A stretch of DNA of 64,000 nucleotides from CAKKQX01 sp963734595 (GTDB lineage: Bacteria; Pseudomonadota; Gammaproteobacteria; Burkholderiales; SG8-41), in the NCBI GenBank assembly GCA_963734595.1, contig CAVTHV010000037.1:434001-498000 (forward strand). Direction: 5' to 3'. Positions within the stretch are counted from its first letter, which is position 1. Each line of letters opens with the position of its first letter. The position numbers and the translations under genes were made by a program. Of the stretch, positions 1 through 9,245 are shown in pieces. The notes under the pieces are model-generated. The model was given only the letters and a program-made list of their open reading frames with translations, was not told where the DNA came from and did not search any database.

Positions 1-3000
1 GAACAGGAAGCCGCGCTCATCGTCAAGGCGTGCATCGAGCTCGGGCTCACGATCATCCCGCGCGGCGGCGGCACCGGCTATACCGGCGGCGCGATCCCGC
101 TCGTCAAGCTGTCCGCCGTGATCAATACCGAAAAGCTCGACGGCTTCGATGCCATCGAACAGGTAGTGCTGCCCGGTCTGGACAAGCCCGTGGCGACGCT
201 GCGCTGCGGCGCGGGCGTGGTGACGCGGCGCGCGATGGAAGCGGCCGAGGCGGCCGGCCTGGTTTTCGCGTGCGATCCGACCTCGGCCGACGCCTCCTGC
301 ATCGGCGGCAATGTCGCGATGAATGCCGGCGGCAAGAAGGCCGTGTTGTGGGGCACCGCGCTCGACAATCTCGCTTCCTGGAAAATGGTCACGCCCGACG
401 CCGAGTGGCTGCAGGTCGAGCGCCTCGATCACAACCTCGGGAAAATCCACGACATGCCGGTCGCGCGCTTTCGCATCACGCGCCATATGCTCGACGGCAA
501 AACGCCGCGCGGCGAACCGGAAATTCTTGAAATTCCGGGATCGCGATTCCGCAAAACCGGGCTCGGCAAAGACGTCACCGACAAATTCCTGGCGGGACTG
601 CCGGGCGTGCAGAAGGAGGGCTGCGACGGCATCATCACCCAGGCGACCTTCATCCTGCACCGGATGCCGCCGGCGATCCGCACCGTGTGCCTCGAATTCT
701 TCGGCGAGGTGCGCGAAGCGGTGCCGTCGATCGTCGAGATCAAGCGCTACCTGGACGCAGCACCCGGCGGCAACGCTCGCCGGCCTCGAGCATCTCGACG
801 AGCGTTATATCAAAGCGGTGGGCTACGCCACCAAGGCGCGCCGCGCCGGCCGGCCGAAAATGGTGCTGGTCGGCGACATCGTCGGCGACGACGAGAACGC
901 GGTCGCGGAGGCGGCTTCGCAAGTGGTGCGCATCGCCAATGCGCGCAGCGGCGAGGGTTTTATCGCGACCAGCAGCGAGGCGCGCAAGAAATTCTGGCTG
1001 GACCGCGCGCGCACCGCGGCCATTGCGCGGCACACCAACGCGTTCAAGATCAACGAGGACGTCGTGATTCCGCTCGACCGCCTCGGCGACTATTCCGACG
1101 GCATCGAACGCATCAACATCGAGCTGTCGATCCGCAACAAGCTGCGCGTGCTGGCCGCACTCGAAGCATTTCTGCAGGGAGAGCTGCCGCTTCATCAGCA
1201 CGAGGAAACCGTGGCGGCAGCGGAACTGGTCGGCGACCGCATCGAGCGCGCACGCGGTCTCATCGAAGAAACCCGCCGGCGCTGGCAGTGGCTGCTCGAC
1301 AACCTCGATACGCCGCTCGAAACCCTGAAAGATGAAAATGGCAGGCGGAAGGCCGAAGAGGCGGGGTTTTTCTCATCCCTCATCCCTCCTCCCTCATCCC
1401 TTCCCGCCGATGGCGACGTGTGGCACCTGCTCCAGACCCACACCCTGCGGGTGTCATGGAAGGAAGAAGTGCGCGCGCCGCTGGCGGACATTTTCAGCGG
1501 CCGGGCGTTTTTCAAGGTCATCGAGCAGATCGACGCCATCCACAAGTCGGTGCTGCGCGGGCGCGTCTTCGTCGCCCTGCACATGCATGCGGGCGACGGC
1601 AACGTGCATACCAACATCCCGGTCAACTCGGACAATTACGAAATGCTGCAGGAGGCGTCGCAGGCGGTGGCGCGCATCATGCGGCTCGTGGTGTCGCTCG
1701 ATGGCGTGATCTCGGGCGAGCATGGCATCGGCATCACCAAAATCGACTTTCTCGATGCCGGGCGTATCGATGAATTCAGGGCCTACAAGCAGAAGGTCGA
1801 TCCCGAAGGGCGGTTCAACAAGGGCAAGCTTCTCGCCGGCGCCAATCTCGACAATGCCTATACGCCGAGCTTCGCGCTGCTCGGCACGGAAAGCCTGATT
1901 CTCGAGCACTCGGACATCGGCGGCATCTCGGATTCGATCAAGGACTGCCTGCGCTGCGGCAAATGCAAGCCGGTGTGCGCAACGCACGTGCCGCGCGCGA
2001 ACCTCCTTTACAGTCCGCGCAACAAGATCCTCGCCACGAGCCTGCTGATCGAGGCCTTCCTTTACGAAGAGCAGACGCGGCGCGGCATCTCGCTCGAACA
2101 TTTCGACGAATTCAGCGACGTCGCCGATCACTGCACGGTGTGCCACAAATGCCTGAATCCCTGCCCGGTCGATATCGACTTCGGCGACGTTTCGATCGCG
2201 ATGCGCAACTTCCTGCGCCTCCAGGGCAAGCGCAAATTCAATCCGGGCGTGTTCGCCAGCATGCTGTTTTTGAACGCGACCGACCCCCGGGTCATCAATG
2301 TCGTGCGCAAGGTCATGATCGATTGGGGATACAAGGCGCAGCGTTTCGCGCACACCGCCGCCAAGGCGCTGGGACTGGCGCAACAGCAGACGCGGCATCC
2401 GCCGGCCAGCGTCGGCAAGGCACCGGTGAAGGCACAGGTCATCCACTTCATCAACAAGCCGATGCCGGGCGGACTGCCGAAGAAAGCCTCGCGCGCGCTG
2501 CTCGACATCGAGGATCCGAGCATCGTGCCCGTGATCCGCGATTGGCAGAAGACCAGCGAAGACAGCGATGCGGTGTTCTATTTCCCGGGTTGCGGCTCGG
2601 AGCGGCTGTTCAGCCAGGTCGGCCTCGCCACCCAGGCGATGCTGTTCGAGATCGGGGCGCTCACCGTGCTGCCGCCGGGATATCTGTGCTGCGGTTATCC
2701 GCAGACCGCGGCCGGCGAAGCGGCAAAAGGCCGGGCCATCACCACCGCCAACCGCGTGCTGTTCCACCGCGTCGCCCACACCCTCAATTATCTCGACATC
2801 AAGACGGTGATCGTGTCGTGCGGCACCTGCATGGATCAGCTGCAGCAATATGAGTTCGACAAGATTTTCCCGGGCTGCCGCCTGCTCGATATCCACGAGT
2901 ACCTGCTCGAAAAAGGCGTGAAACTCGACGGGGTAACCGGCGTGCGCTACATGTATCACGACCCGTGCCACACGCCGATGAAAACCTATCAGCCGCTGAA

Positions 3001-3352
3001 AGTCGTGAACCAGCTGATGGGTTCGGAAGTGAAGCTCAACGATCGCTGCTGCGGCGAATCGGGCACGCTGTCCGTGACCCGGCCCGACATCTCGACGCAG
3101 GTGCGTTTCCGCAAGGAACAGGAAATGCGCAAAGGCGCGGACCGGTTGCGTCAGGATGGATTCGGCGGCGAAGTCAAAATCCTCACCTCCTGCCCGTCAT
3201 GCCTGCAGGGGCTCGCCCGCTACACCGACGACGCCGGCACGCAGGCCGACTATATCGTGGTGGAAATGGCGCGCCACATCCTCGGGGACAACTGGATGGC
3301 GGAGTACATCGCCAAGGCAAATCAGGGCGGGATCGAGCGGGTGTTGCTGTAA
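1..3352 (+). CDS. FAD-binding and 4Fe-4S oxidoreductase (GlcD/Dld-like fused to GlpC-like CCG domains), 5' partial, frameshifted
   Basis: The protein is a large flavin and iron-sulfur oxidoreductase of the glycolate/D-lactate dehydrogenase superfamily, probably feeding electrons to the quinone pool; the substrate cannot be told. The PP-loop RGGGTGYTGG (nt about 60-90) binds FAD. The FAD-oxidase C-terminal domain follows (HMHAGDGNVHTN near nt 1580). Two 4Fe-4S motifs come next, CLRCGKCKPVC (near nt 1945) and CTVCHKCLNPCP (near nt 2132), and then two cysteine-rich domains with CCGYPQ (near nt 2690) and CCGESG (near nt 3045). The N-terminus lies outside the window; betaproteobacterial homologues run to about 1280 residues with a DUF3683 domain in front. 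The frame moves by one base between nt 745 and 775 while homology continues on both sides, so I read it as a single gene. An in-frame repeat arm at 1371-1402 lengthens a linker. Confidence 0.85.
1371..1402. repeat. In-frame tandem heptamer arm inside the oxidoreductase gene
   Basis: The stretch is built of the unit CTCATCC repeated about four times. The same unit, reverse-complemented (GATGAGG), forms the intergenic array at 45212-45241. Here it lies inside an open reading frame and is read as SSLIPPPSSLP between the FAD-oxidase halves, so it adds a proline-serine linker without stopping translation. Confidence 0.7.
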
Positions 3353-3384
3353 CCTGCTGTTCGCGGCACCCCCGCTCGACAGGA

Positions 3385-3390
3385 TATAAT
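3385..3390 (+). promoter_or_regulatory. -10 box with almost no leader before the HIT gene
   Basis: TATAAT starts 14 bases before the ATG at 3399. A start site about seven bases after the box would leave only a few untranslated bases, and no purine-rich ribosome-binding site is visible. This suggests leaderless or nearly leaderless translation. A clear -35 box is not seen. Confidence 0.4.
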
Positions 3391-3398
3391 ATTATTCA

Positions 3399-3815
3399 AT
3401 GAAAACAACGGATTGCGATCTTTGCGCGGCTGCCGGGGGGCAACTCCTGTGGCGCGATACGTCGTGCCGCGTGGTGCTCGTCGATGAGCGCGGATATCCG
3501 GGGTTCTGCCGCGTCATCTGGAATGCCCACGTCGCGGAAATGACCGATCTTGCCGAACGCGAGCGCGCGCATCTGATGCGGGTGGTGTTTGCGGTCGAGA
3601 GCGGGCTGCGGGAATTACTGCATCCCCGCAAAATCAACCTGGCCAGTCTGGGCAACATGACTCCGCATTTGCACTGGCATGTGATTCCGCGTTTCGAGAA
3701 CGACCCGCATTTTCCACAACCGGTGTGGGGCCAGCAACAGCGCGAGCACCGGGCCGAAACTGCGTATGACCTGGGCGCCCTGCTGAAGGCAACGCTTGCC
3801 TCAAAGTTGGGATAA
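3399..3815 (+). CDS. HIT family protein (histidine triad nucleotide hydrolase/transferase)
   Basis: A 138-residue cytosolic protein of the histidine-triad superfamily, which hydrolyses or transfers nucleotidyl groups. The triad HLHWHVIPR lies at about residues 92-100 and matches the H-x-H-x-H pattern. The N-terminus has CDLCAAAGG, a possible metal-binding pair seen in some HIT proteins. Length is normal for the family. It starts 47 bases after the oxidoreductase stop, apparently from its own promoter. A copy of the AT-rich motif AAAACAACGGATT overlaps the first codons. The substrate is not predictable. Confidence 0.85.
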   Translation: MKTTDCDLCAAAGGQLLWRDTSCRVVLVDERGYPGFCRVIWNAHVAEMTDLAERERAHLMRVVFAVESGLRELLHPRKINLASLGNMTPHLHWHVIPRFENDPHFPQPVWGQQQREHRAETAYDLGALLKATLASKLG

Positions 3816-3883
3816 ACGATATCCGCGCCGGCGTTTCACGTAATGTGAGGTTTTCCCGCCTGTTTCCGCTTTTCTCCGAGGCC

Positions 3884-3897
3884 GTGATCTAGGTCAC
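3884..3897. promoter_or_regulatory. CRP/Vfr-like palindrome GTGA-N6-TCAC
   Basis: GTGATCTAGGTCAC is a perfect GTGA-N6-TCAC half-site pair, the core of cAMP-receptor-family operators. It lies in the 200-base gap ahead of the PilZ-like gene, 119 bases upstream of its ATG. No CRP-like regulator is encoded here, so the assignment rests on the motif only. Confidence 0.4.
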
Positions 3898-4015
3898 ATA
3901 CATCACCGAACGGTTCAACTAACCTGACTCAAAATTGTCAGTATGTGCCCCGTAGCGCCAGTTGCTCGACAACAAGCCGGCGCACTCCATGAACTGAATC
4001 TATAGGAAATATACG

Positions 4016-5626
4016 ATGAGCACACAGACGCTTACCGTCCCCTATCACGAAGACGCGTCATTGCCGTTTTCCGGCAGCACCGGCTGCAAGCGCTGGATCG
4101 AATCGCTGCCGCTGACCAATATTCAGCAGGCGCAGCAGGCGCTGACCGTCCAGCTTCGCGCTATTTCCGCCGCGCACTTGCCGGCACTCGAACGCCTCCA
4201 GATCCTGGAAACCCTGAAAGAAGCGTCGATTTTCGTGCAAGGGGAGTCGTCAAATCGTTACTCAGGCAAGCCGTTGCCGCTCGATGCCAGCGAGGCGGCC
4301 GCGTGGAACAACGGCATCGCGCTGTGGCAGGAAATGGGCCGCAACTACCGTCAATGCCTGCAAGCCTACCGCGACGGCGATCTCACGATCGCGCCGCACG
4401 CGGCGCTCATCTGCATGCGCTGCCTGCGCTATCTCGGCGCCGCGATCTCCGATTACTACAAGGTCTATCGCAAGGTGCCGGGCGCGATGTGGCGCATGCT
4501 GCACGAGCTTTATGCGTTCGCCGAACAGCATGGCTTCGCGCGTATCCGGGTGCAGGACAGCTTTGCGCAGTGCGACCCGGACTCGAGTTGCGCCGAAACC
4601 TACATCCAAACCCTGCTCATGCACCTTGCCAATCCGTATGCGCTGTCGGTGCGTCAAATGGGGTTCGTGCAGCGCTGGCTCGAAAAGTGGGCGACCCTGG
4701 TCAGCCTGACTGCCCAGCCGCTGCCGCCGAGCCCGATTCCCGCTCTGGCGGTGGACCTGGGGGCCACCAGCAACACGGCGTTTGCGGCCGAGCTGGAACC
4801 GCAGCCCAATCTGCGTTATCTCGACCTCGAGCAATTGTCCAGAACGCTGCGCCAGGCCATCAACCTGCTGAAACAGGGCCAGACGCCGGGACAACTCGGG
4901 CTGGGCGACGACGCGCGCCAGCCGGGCTGCGAGAATCTGCTGATGCTGCTTTATGTGCAATGGTGCCGCGCCGGCGTCATGCGCAGCGATGACAGCCACG
5001 AGACCGAAATTGCCGCCAGCGTATGCTTCGGCATCCCGGCCGTGCATTTTCACTTGAGCGGCCACGCCTTCCGTCAGCCGGGCCAGCTCACCTCGCGCGA
5101 AAAGCAGGACCTCGACAGCTATGGCTATATCGCGCGGGTCGCGCATGAAACAGCCGGCGGCGGCGACGAAGGACTTGAAAGTTGCCAGATCGTCAACCAG
5201 AGCGCGACCGGGTTCATATGCATACAGCGCAAGCCGGATGCGCAGACGCGCGTTGGCCACAATCAACTGCTTGCCGTGCGCCGCGCCGGCAGCAGCCACT
5301 TTCATCTCGGCATGGTGCAATGGCTGAGGTCGAACGAGACCGACGGGTTGTATTTTGGCGTGCGCCTGTTTCCGGGCATTCCGCAGGCGGTTGCGGCGCG
5401 GCCCGCGAACACCAATCCAGCCAGCAGCCGCCGTTATGAACCGGCGCTGCTGCTGCCCGAGGTATCGTCGCCCACGACGCCGGCGACGCTTATCCTGCCG
5501 GCCGGGTGGATTCAGAGCGGGCGCTTCGTCGAGATATTCTCCGACCAGAAAAAAACCGCGACGCTGCTCGACCTGCTCGAGAAGGGCGGCGACTTCGACC
5601 GCGGCACCATCACCATCATCTCGTAG
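4016..5626 (+). CDS. PilZ-domain-like protein, possible cyclic-di-GMP-responsive regulator
   Basis: A 536-residue soluble protein with no signal peptide or membrane segments. Residues 1-380 look alpha-helical and I recognise no catalytic motif. The C-terminal part (about residues 385-470) carries IVNQSATGF, which resembles the PilZ (D/N)xSxxG motif, followed by a VQWLRS...LYFGVRLFPG beta-strand pattern typical of PilZ barrels. The upstream RxxxR part of the canonical c-di-GMP site is not obvious, so ligand binding is uncertain. AGGAAA precedes the ATG. The gene stands alone, convergent with phoR, and has a CRP-like palindrome in its upstream gap. Confidence 0.5.
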   Translation: MSTQTLTVPYHEDASLPFSGSTGCKRWIESLPLTNIQQAQQALTVQLRAISAAHLPALERLQILETLKEASIFVQGESSNRYSGKPLPLDASEAAAWNNGIALWQEMGRNYRQCLQAYRDGDLTIAPHAALICMRCLRYLGAAISDYYKVYRKVPGAMWRMLHELYAFAEQHGFARIRVQDSFAQCDPDSSCAETYIQTLLMHLANPYALSVRQMGFVQRWLEKWATLVSLTAQPLPPSPIPALAVDLGATSNTAFAAELEPQPNLRYLDLEQLSRTLRQAINLLKQGQTPGQLGLGDDARQPGCENLLMLLYVQWCRAGVMRSDDSHETEIAASVCFGIPAVHFHLSGHAFRQPGQLTSREKQDLDSYGYIARVAHETAGGGDEGLESCQIVNQSATGFICIQRKPDAQTRVGHNQLLAVRRAGSSHFHLGMVQWLRSNETDGLYFGVRLFPGIPQAVAARPANTNPASSRRYEPALLLPEVSSPTTPATLILPAGWIQSGRFVEIFSDQKKTATLLDLLEKGGDFDRGTITIIS

Positions 5627-5633
5627 TACCCGG

Positions 5634-6956
5634 TCAGGCGGTCAAACTCTCTTCGGTTTCCTCCGGCACCACACGCTGCGCGGGAAACCGCGCGCTGAAA
5701 GTGCTGCCGCGTCCCGGTTCGCTCTGCACCTCCAGCCATCCCTGGTGACGATTCAGCACATGTTTGACGATCGCGAGCCCGAGGCCGGTGCCGCCGGTTT
5801 CGCGGGAACGGCTGCGATCGACGCGATAGAAACGCTCGGTGAGCCGCGGGATGTGCTGCGGCTGGATGCCGATGCCGTCGTCGCGCACCGCGAATACCGC
5901 CTCGTCGCCGCGGCGCTGCCAGTTGATCGCCACTTCGCCGCCTTCGGGTGTATAGCGGATCGCGTTGCCGATCAGATTGCTGAAGGCGCTCCTCAATTCA
6001 TCTTCGCTGCCGACAAGCCAGTTACCGCACTCGATATTGATCGCAATGCGGTGGCGCCCGGCCGACAGCGCCATCGCGTCGTGATACAGCGCGCGCACGA
6101 GATCGGGCACGTTGACGCGTTCGTCGCGCAGCGGGGTGTTGGCGCTTTCCAGACGTGACAACGTCAGCAGATCCTCGATCAGGTTCTGCATGCGCCGCGC
6201 CTGGTCCATCATCAGTGGCAGCGAACGCCGCAGCAGGTCGTTGTCCGCCACCCGGCTATCGGAAATCGTTTCCAGAAACCCGCCCAACACGGTGAGCGGC
6301 GTCCTCAGTTCATGCGACACATTGGCGATAAAGTCGCGCCGCATCGTTTCCACGCGTTCGAGATCGGTGATGTCGCGGCTGATGACGAGTTTCTGCCGGT
6401 CGCCGTAGGGCACGATCTGAACGGAGAGAATCAGGTCGGAACCGCGGGATTGTCTGAGGGTGAGCGGTTCGCCGTAATTCTGCGCCCGCAGCTTCTCGGC
6501 GAACAGCGGATGGCGCACGAGATAAGTGATCTGCTGACCGGTATCGCGCTGGCAGTCGAGGCCGAAATGCTGCTCTGCCCTCGGGTTGCACCATTCGATG
6601 CGATCGCCCTGATCGAGAATCACCATGCCGTCGGGCATCGCCGCGCTGGCCTGCCGGAAATCATTCAGCGTCGCGGTGAGCTGCGATTCGCTGTGCCGCT
6701 GCCGGCGCAACATCCGGTAGAGCGCGGCGAACACCTCGTCCCAGATGCCAAAACCCTGGGGCTCCGCCTCCGGCGTGGGATGGCGCAACCACTTGAGCAG
6801 CATGGAAACGTAATGCAGATTCAGCGCTACGATTGCCAGCAGAGCGGCCACGAACGCGCTGATGGCGGCCGTTTCGCCGAAAATCGGCCAGAGAACAAGG
6901 CATCCCGACGCCAGCAGCGCCAGGAGCAACAGTGACCTTCCCCAAATGCCGTTCAC
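5634..6956 (-). CDS. phoR: Phosphate-regulon sensor histidine kinase PhoR
   Basis: A 440-residue inner-membrane histidine kinase that phosphorylates PhoB when phosphate is scarce. Two short hydrophobic helices at about residues 8-55 anchor it. A PAS domain (about 95-190) precedes the dimerisation domain with the phosphoacceptor box NVSHELRTPLT (about 208-218). The ATPase domain has the N-box NLIGNAIRYTPEGG, DDGIGI and GGTGLGLAIV. The start is GTG at 6956. It lies 63 bases downstream of phoB on the same strand, the usual phoBR order, and converges with the PilZ-like gene 8 bases away. Confidence 0.93.
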   Translation of the reverse strand: MNGIWGRSLLLLALLASGCLVLWPIFGETAAISAFVAALLAIVALNLHYVSMLLKWLRHPTPEAEPQGFGIWDEVFAALYRMLRRQRHSESQLTATLNDFRQASAAMPDGMVILDQGDRIEWCNPRAEQHFGLDCQRDTGQQITYLVRHPLFAEKLRAQNYGEPLTLRQSRGSDLILSVQIVPYGDRQKLVISRDITDLERVETMRRDFIANVSHELRTPLTVLGGFLETISDSRVADNDLLRRSLPLMMDQARRMQNLIEDLLTLSRLESANTPLRDERVNVPDLVRALYHDAMALSAGRHRIAINIECGNWLVGSEDELRSAFSNLIGNAIRYTPEGGEVAINWQRRGDEAVFAVRDDGIGIQPQHIPRLTERFYRVDRSRSRETGGTGLGLAIVKHVLNRHQGWLEVQSEPGRGSTFSARFPAQRVVPEETEESLTA

Positions 6957-7019
6957 GAGCAGGTCCCGGGTGAGAGGGCCCTATTATCGCATGCCATGCC
7001 AGCGGCCGGACGCGCCCAT

Positions 7020-7709
7020 TCAGGCAGCGGCCGAACAGCGATAGCCGGCGCCGCGCACGGTCTGGATCAGGCGGTCGTGCCCCGTCGGCTCGAGTGCCTT
7101 GCGCAGCCGCCGGATGTGCACATCGACGGTGCGCTCCTCCACAAAAACGTGATCGCCCCAGACGTGATCGAGCAGTTGGGTCCTTGAATACACGCGGTCG
7201 GCGTGGGTCATCAGGAAATGCAGCAGGCGAAATTCGGTGGGGCCCGGCAAGAGCACCGTCTGATTGCCGAGCACGCGATGACTCGCCGGATCGAGCTTGA
7301 GTCCCGCAATCTCGACCGTATCGTCGGTCGCCTGCGGGGCGCGCCGGCGCAGCACCGCTTTGACGCGCGCATTGAGCTCGCGCGGGCTGAACGGCTTGGT
7401 CAGGTAATCGTCGGCGCCGGTTTCGAGACCCGCGAGCTTGTCCTGCTCGTCGGCGCGCGCGGTGAGCATGATCAGCGGCACGGCCCGGGTGCGTTTGTCG
7501 GTACGCAGCCGCCGCGCAAATTCGATGCCGCTCATGCCCGGCAGCATCCAGTCGAGCACCACCAGGTCGGGCAGCGCGGACTGCACCATCTCGAGCGCCT
7601 GCTCGGCGCTTTCCGCACGCAACGTCTGATGCCCGGCAAGCTCCAGGTTGTATGCAATCAGCTCCTGGATCGCCGGTTCGTCCTCCACCACCAGTATCGT
7701 TGCCGACAT
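7020..7709 (-). CDS. phoB: Phosphate-regulon response regulator PhoB
   Basis: A 229-residue OmpR/PhoB-class response regulator. The receiver domain shows the acidic pair EDEP near residue 10, the phosphorylation aspartate in VVLDWMLPG (about residue 54) and KPFSPREL with the conserved lysine. The C-terminal winged helix (about 135-229) ends in RTVRGAGYRC. It activates phosphate-uptake genes together with PhoR, encoded immediately downstream. A possible Pho box lies 47-64 bases upstream, in keeping with autoregulation, and the gene is divergent from the DUF971 gene. Confidence 0.94.
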   Translation of the reverse strand: MSATILVVEDEPAIQELIAYNLELAGHQTLRAESAEQALEMVQSALPDLVVLDWMLPGMSGIEFARRLRTDKRTRAVPLIMLTARADEQDKLAGLETGADDYLTKPFSPRELNARVKAVLRRRAPQATDDTVEIAGLKLDPASHRVLGNQTVLLPGPTEFRLLHFLMTHADRVYSRTQLLDHVWGDHVFVEERTVDVHIRRLRKALEPTGHDRLIQTVRGAGYRCSAAA

Positions 7710-7755
7710 ACCTGCCCCGCGCCAAATCGAATGGTGTCGATATTATGAAATAAAC

Positions 7756-7773
7756 GTTACGATCTCGTGACAA
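7756..7773 (-). promoter_or_regulatory. Possible Pho box upstream of phoB
   Basis: On the minus strand two seven-base half-sites, TTGTCAC and TCGTAAC, are separated by four bases. This is the spacing of the CTGTCAT direct repeat bound by PhoB. Both half-sites deviate from consensus. Position just upstream of phoB supports autoregulation, but the match alone is weak. Confidence 0.35.
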
Positions 7774-7871
7774 TAATCGCACAAACCGCCAAAAACCCCT
7801 TTCAGATCAGAGTTTTCGTTTCATGTCATCTCGGTTATGATTCCAGTCCCTGCAACTGGCAACGAGCAAAA

Positions 7872-8255
7872 ATGGCTGGACTCAACAAGTCGGTGCCGCA
7901 ACCTACCGAAATCAAGCTGCACCAGAAATCGCGCATCCTGGAAATCGCCTTCGCCGACGGCAAGACGTTCCAGCTGCCATGCGAGTTTCTGCGCGTCTAT
8001 TCCCCGTCCGCCGAGGTGCGCGGCCACGGACCGGGACAGGAAGTGCTGCAGGTCGGCAAGAAAAACGTCGACATCACGAAAATCGAGCCGGTCGGGAGCT
8101 ATGCGGTTCAGCTCACTTTTTCCGACAGTCACGACACCGGCATCTATTCGTGGGATCTGCTTTACGATTACGGCATGCATCAGCAGGAAATGTGGCAACA
8201 CTACCTGGAGCGCATGAAAGAAGCCGGCGCCAGCCGCGAGCCGCAGAAGCCGTAA
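7872..8255 (+). CDS. DUF971 (gamma-butyrobetaine hydroxylase-like N-terminal domain) protein
   Basis: A 127-residue protein made of the single DUF971/GBBH-like domain, with the motifs LPCEFLRVYSPSAEV, VGSYAVQLTFSDSHDTGIYSWD and the C-terminal helix around WQHYLERM. This small domain is common next to ubiE in betaproteobacteria and has been suggested to act in iron-sulfur or metal handling; its function here is unknown. I chose the ATG at 7872 because residues before it do not match the family. The stop codon is the first element of the repeat that fills the gap to ubiE. Confidence 0.8.
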   Translation: MAGLNKSVPQPTEIKLHQKSRILEIAFADGKTFQLPCEFLRVYSPSAEVRGHGPGQEVLQVGKKNVDITKIEPVGSYAVQLTFSDSHDTGIYSWDLLYDYGMHQQEMWQHYLERMKEAGASREPQKP

Positions 8256-8331
8256 ATCGTAAATGGTTAATCGTGATTAGCCAAAGTCTGTCAGAATTAC
8301 GATTTACGATTCACGATTCACAATCTACGAT
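8252..8331. repeat. Inverted array of ACGATT(T/C) heptamers between DUF971 and ubiE
   Basis: The left arm (8252-8279) reads GTAAATCGTAAATGG and so on. The right arm (8295-8331) has ACGATTT, ACGATTC and ACGATTC in tandem. The arms are reverse complements with mismatches and a loop of about 15 bases. The element begins on the upstream stop codon and ends 6 bases before the ubiE ATG, so it fills the whole gap. Confidence 0.75.
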
Positions 8332-8337
8332 CCGCCT

Positions 8338-9069
8338 ATGAAAACCACCGATTTCGGTTATCACAAGGTCGCCGAGGAAGAAAAGGCGCGCAAGGTTGCC
8401 GGGGTCTTCGACTCGGTCGCCGGCCGCTACGACCTCATGAACGACCTGATGTCGGCGGGACTGCACCGGCTGTGGAAACGCTTCGCCATCGAGCAAAGCC
8501 TGGTGCGGCCGGGCGACCGGGTGCTCGATGTCGCCGGCGGCACTGCTGATCTCGCGCGCCAGTTCGCGCGCCGGGTCGGCGCGAGCGGCGAAGTCGTGCT
8601 CACCGACATCAACGCCGCGATGCTGAAAATCGGCCGCGACCGCCTGCTCGATGACGGCGTGATCACGCCGGTTGCGCAGTGCGACGCCGAAAAACTGCCG
8701 TTTCCGGCCGACCATTTCGACTGCGTGAGCGTCGCCTTCGGGCTGCGCAACATGACGCACAAGGAAGCGGCGCTCGCCGAAATGCTGCGCGTGCTCAGGC
8801 CCGGCGGCAGGCTGCTGGTGCTGGAGTTCTCGCGGGTGTGGAAACCGCTGCAGCCGCTCTACGACGCCTACTCCTTCCAGGTTCTGCCCCGGCTCGGCAA
8901 GCTGATCACCGCCGACGCCGACAGCTACCGTTATCTGGCGGAATCGATCCGCATGCATCCCGATCAGGAGAGCCTGAAACAGATGATGGAACACGCCGGT
9001 TTCGAGCGGGTCGAATACTTCAATCTCGCCGCCGGGGTCGTCGCGCTGCACCGCGGTTACAAAATCTGA
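8338..9069 (+). CDS. ubiE: Ubiquinone/menaquinone C-methyltransferase UbiE
   Basis: A 243-residue SAM-dependent methyltransferase acting on the 2-polyprenyl-methoxy-benzoquinol intermediate of ubiquinone synthesis. The N-terminal VAGVFDSVAGRYDLMNDLMS signature (about residues 21-40) and SAM motif I DVAGGTADLA (about 63-72) are present, followed by CVSVAFGLRN and RPGGRLLVLEFS. Length is typical. It belongs to a region with ubiJ and ubiB, the common betaproteobacterial quinone cluster, here separated by a broken lipoprotein gene and a Tim44-like gene. Confidence 0.95.
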   Translation: MKTTDFGYHKVAEEEKARKVAGVFDSVAGRYDLMNDLMSAGLHRLWKRFAIEQSLVRPGDRVLDVAGGTADLARQFARRVGASGEVVLTDINAAMLKIGRDRLLDDGVITPVAQCDAEKLPFPADHFDCVSVAFGLRNMTHKEAALAEMLRVLRPGGRLLVLEFSRVWKPLQPLYDAYSFQVLPRLGKLITADADSYRYLAESIRMHPDQESLKQMMEHAGFERVEYFNLAAGVVALHRGYKI

Positions 9070-9245
9070 GCGGAATATCCTCCGGGCCCAGGTGTTTGCC
9101 TGCCAAGGCTGCCTGGAAAACCCGCGCCTGAATTCTCCAGCCCTGCCGTGTGTGCCCGTCGTGGCGATTCGTCGTCCGCCCCGGGAGCCGGATGTCCGAA
9201 TCACCATCCGCGGCCGTGCCGCGCTGGCCGTCAACGAGGATCGAC

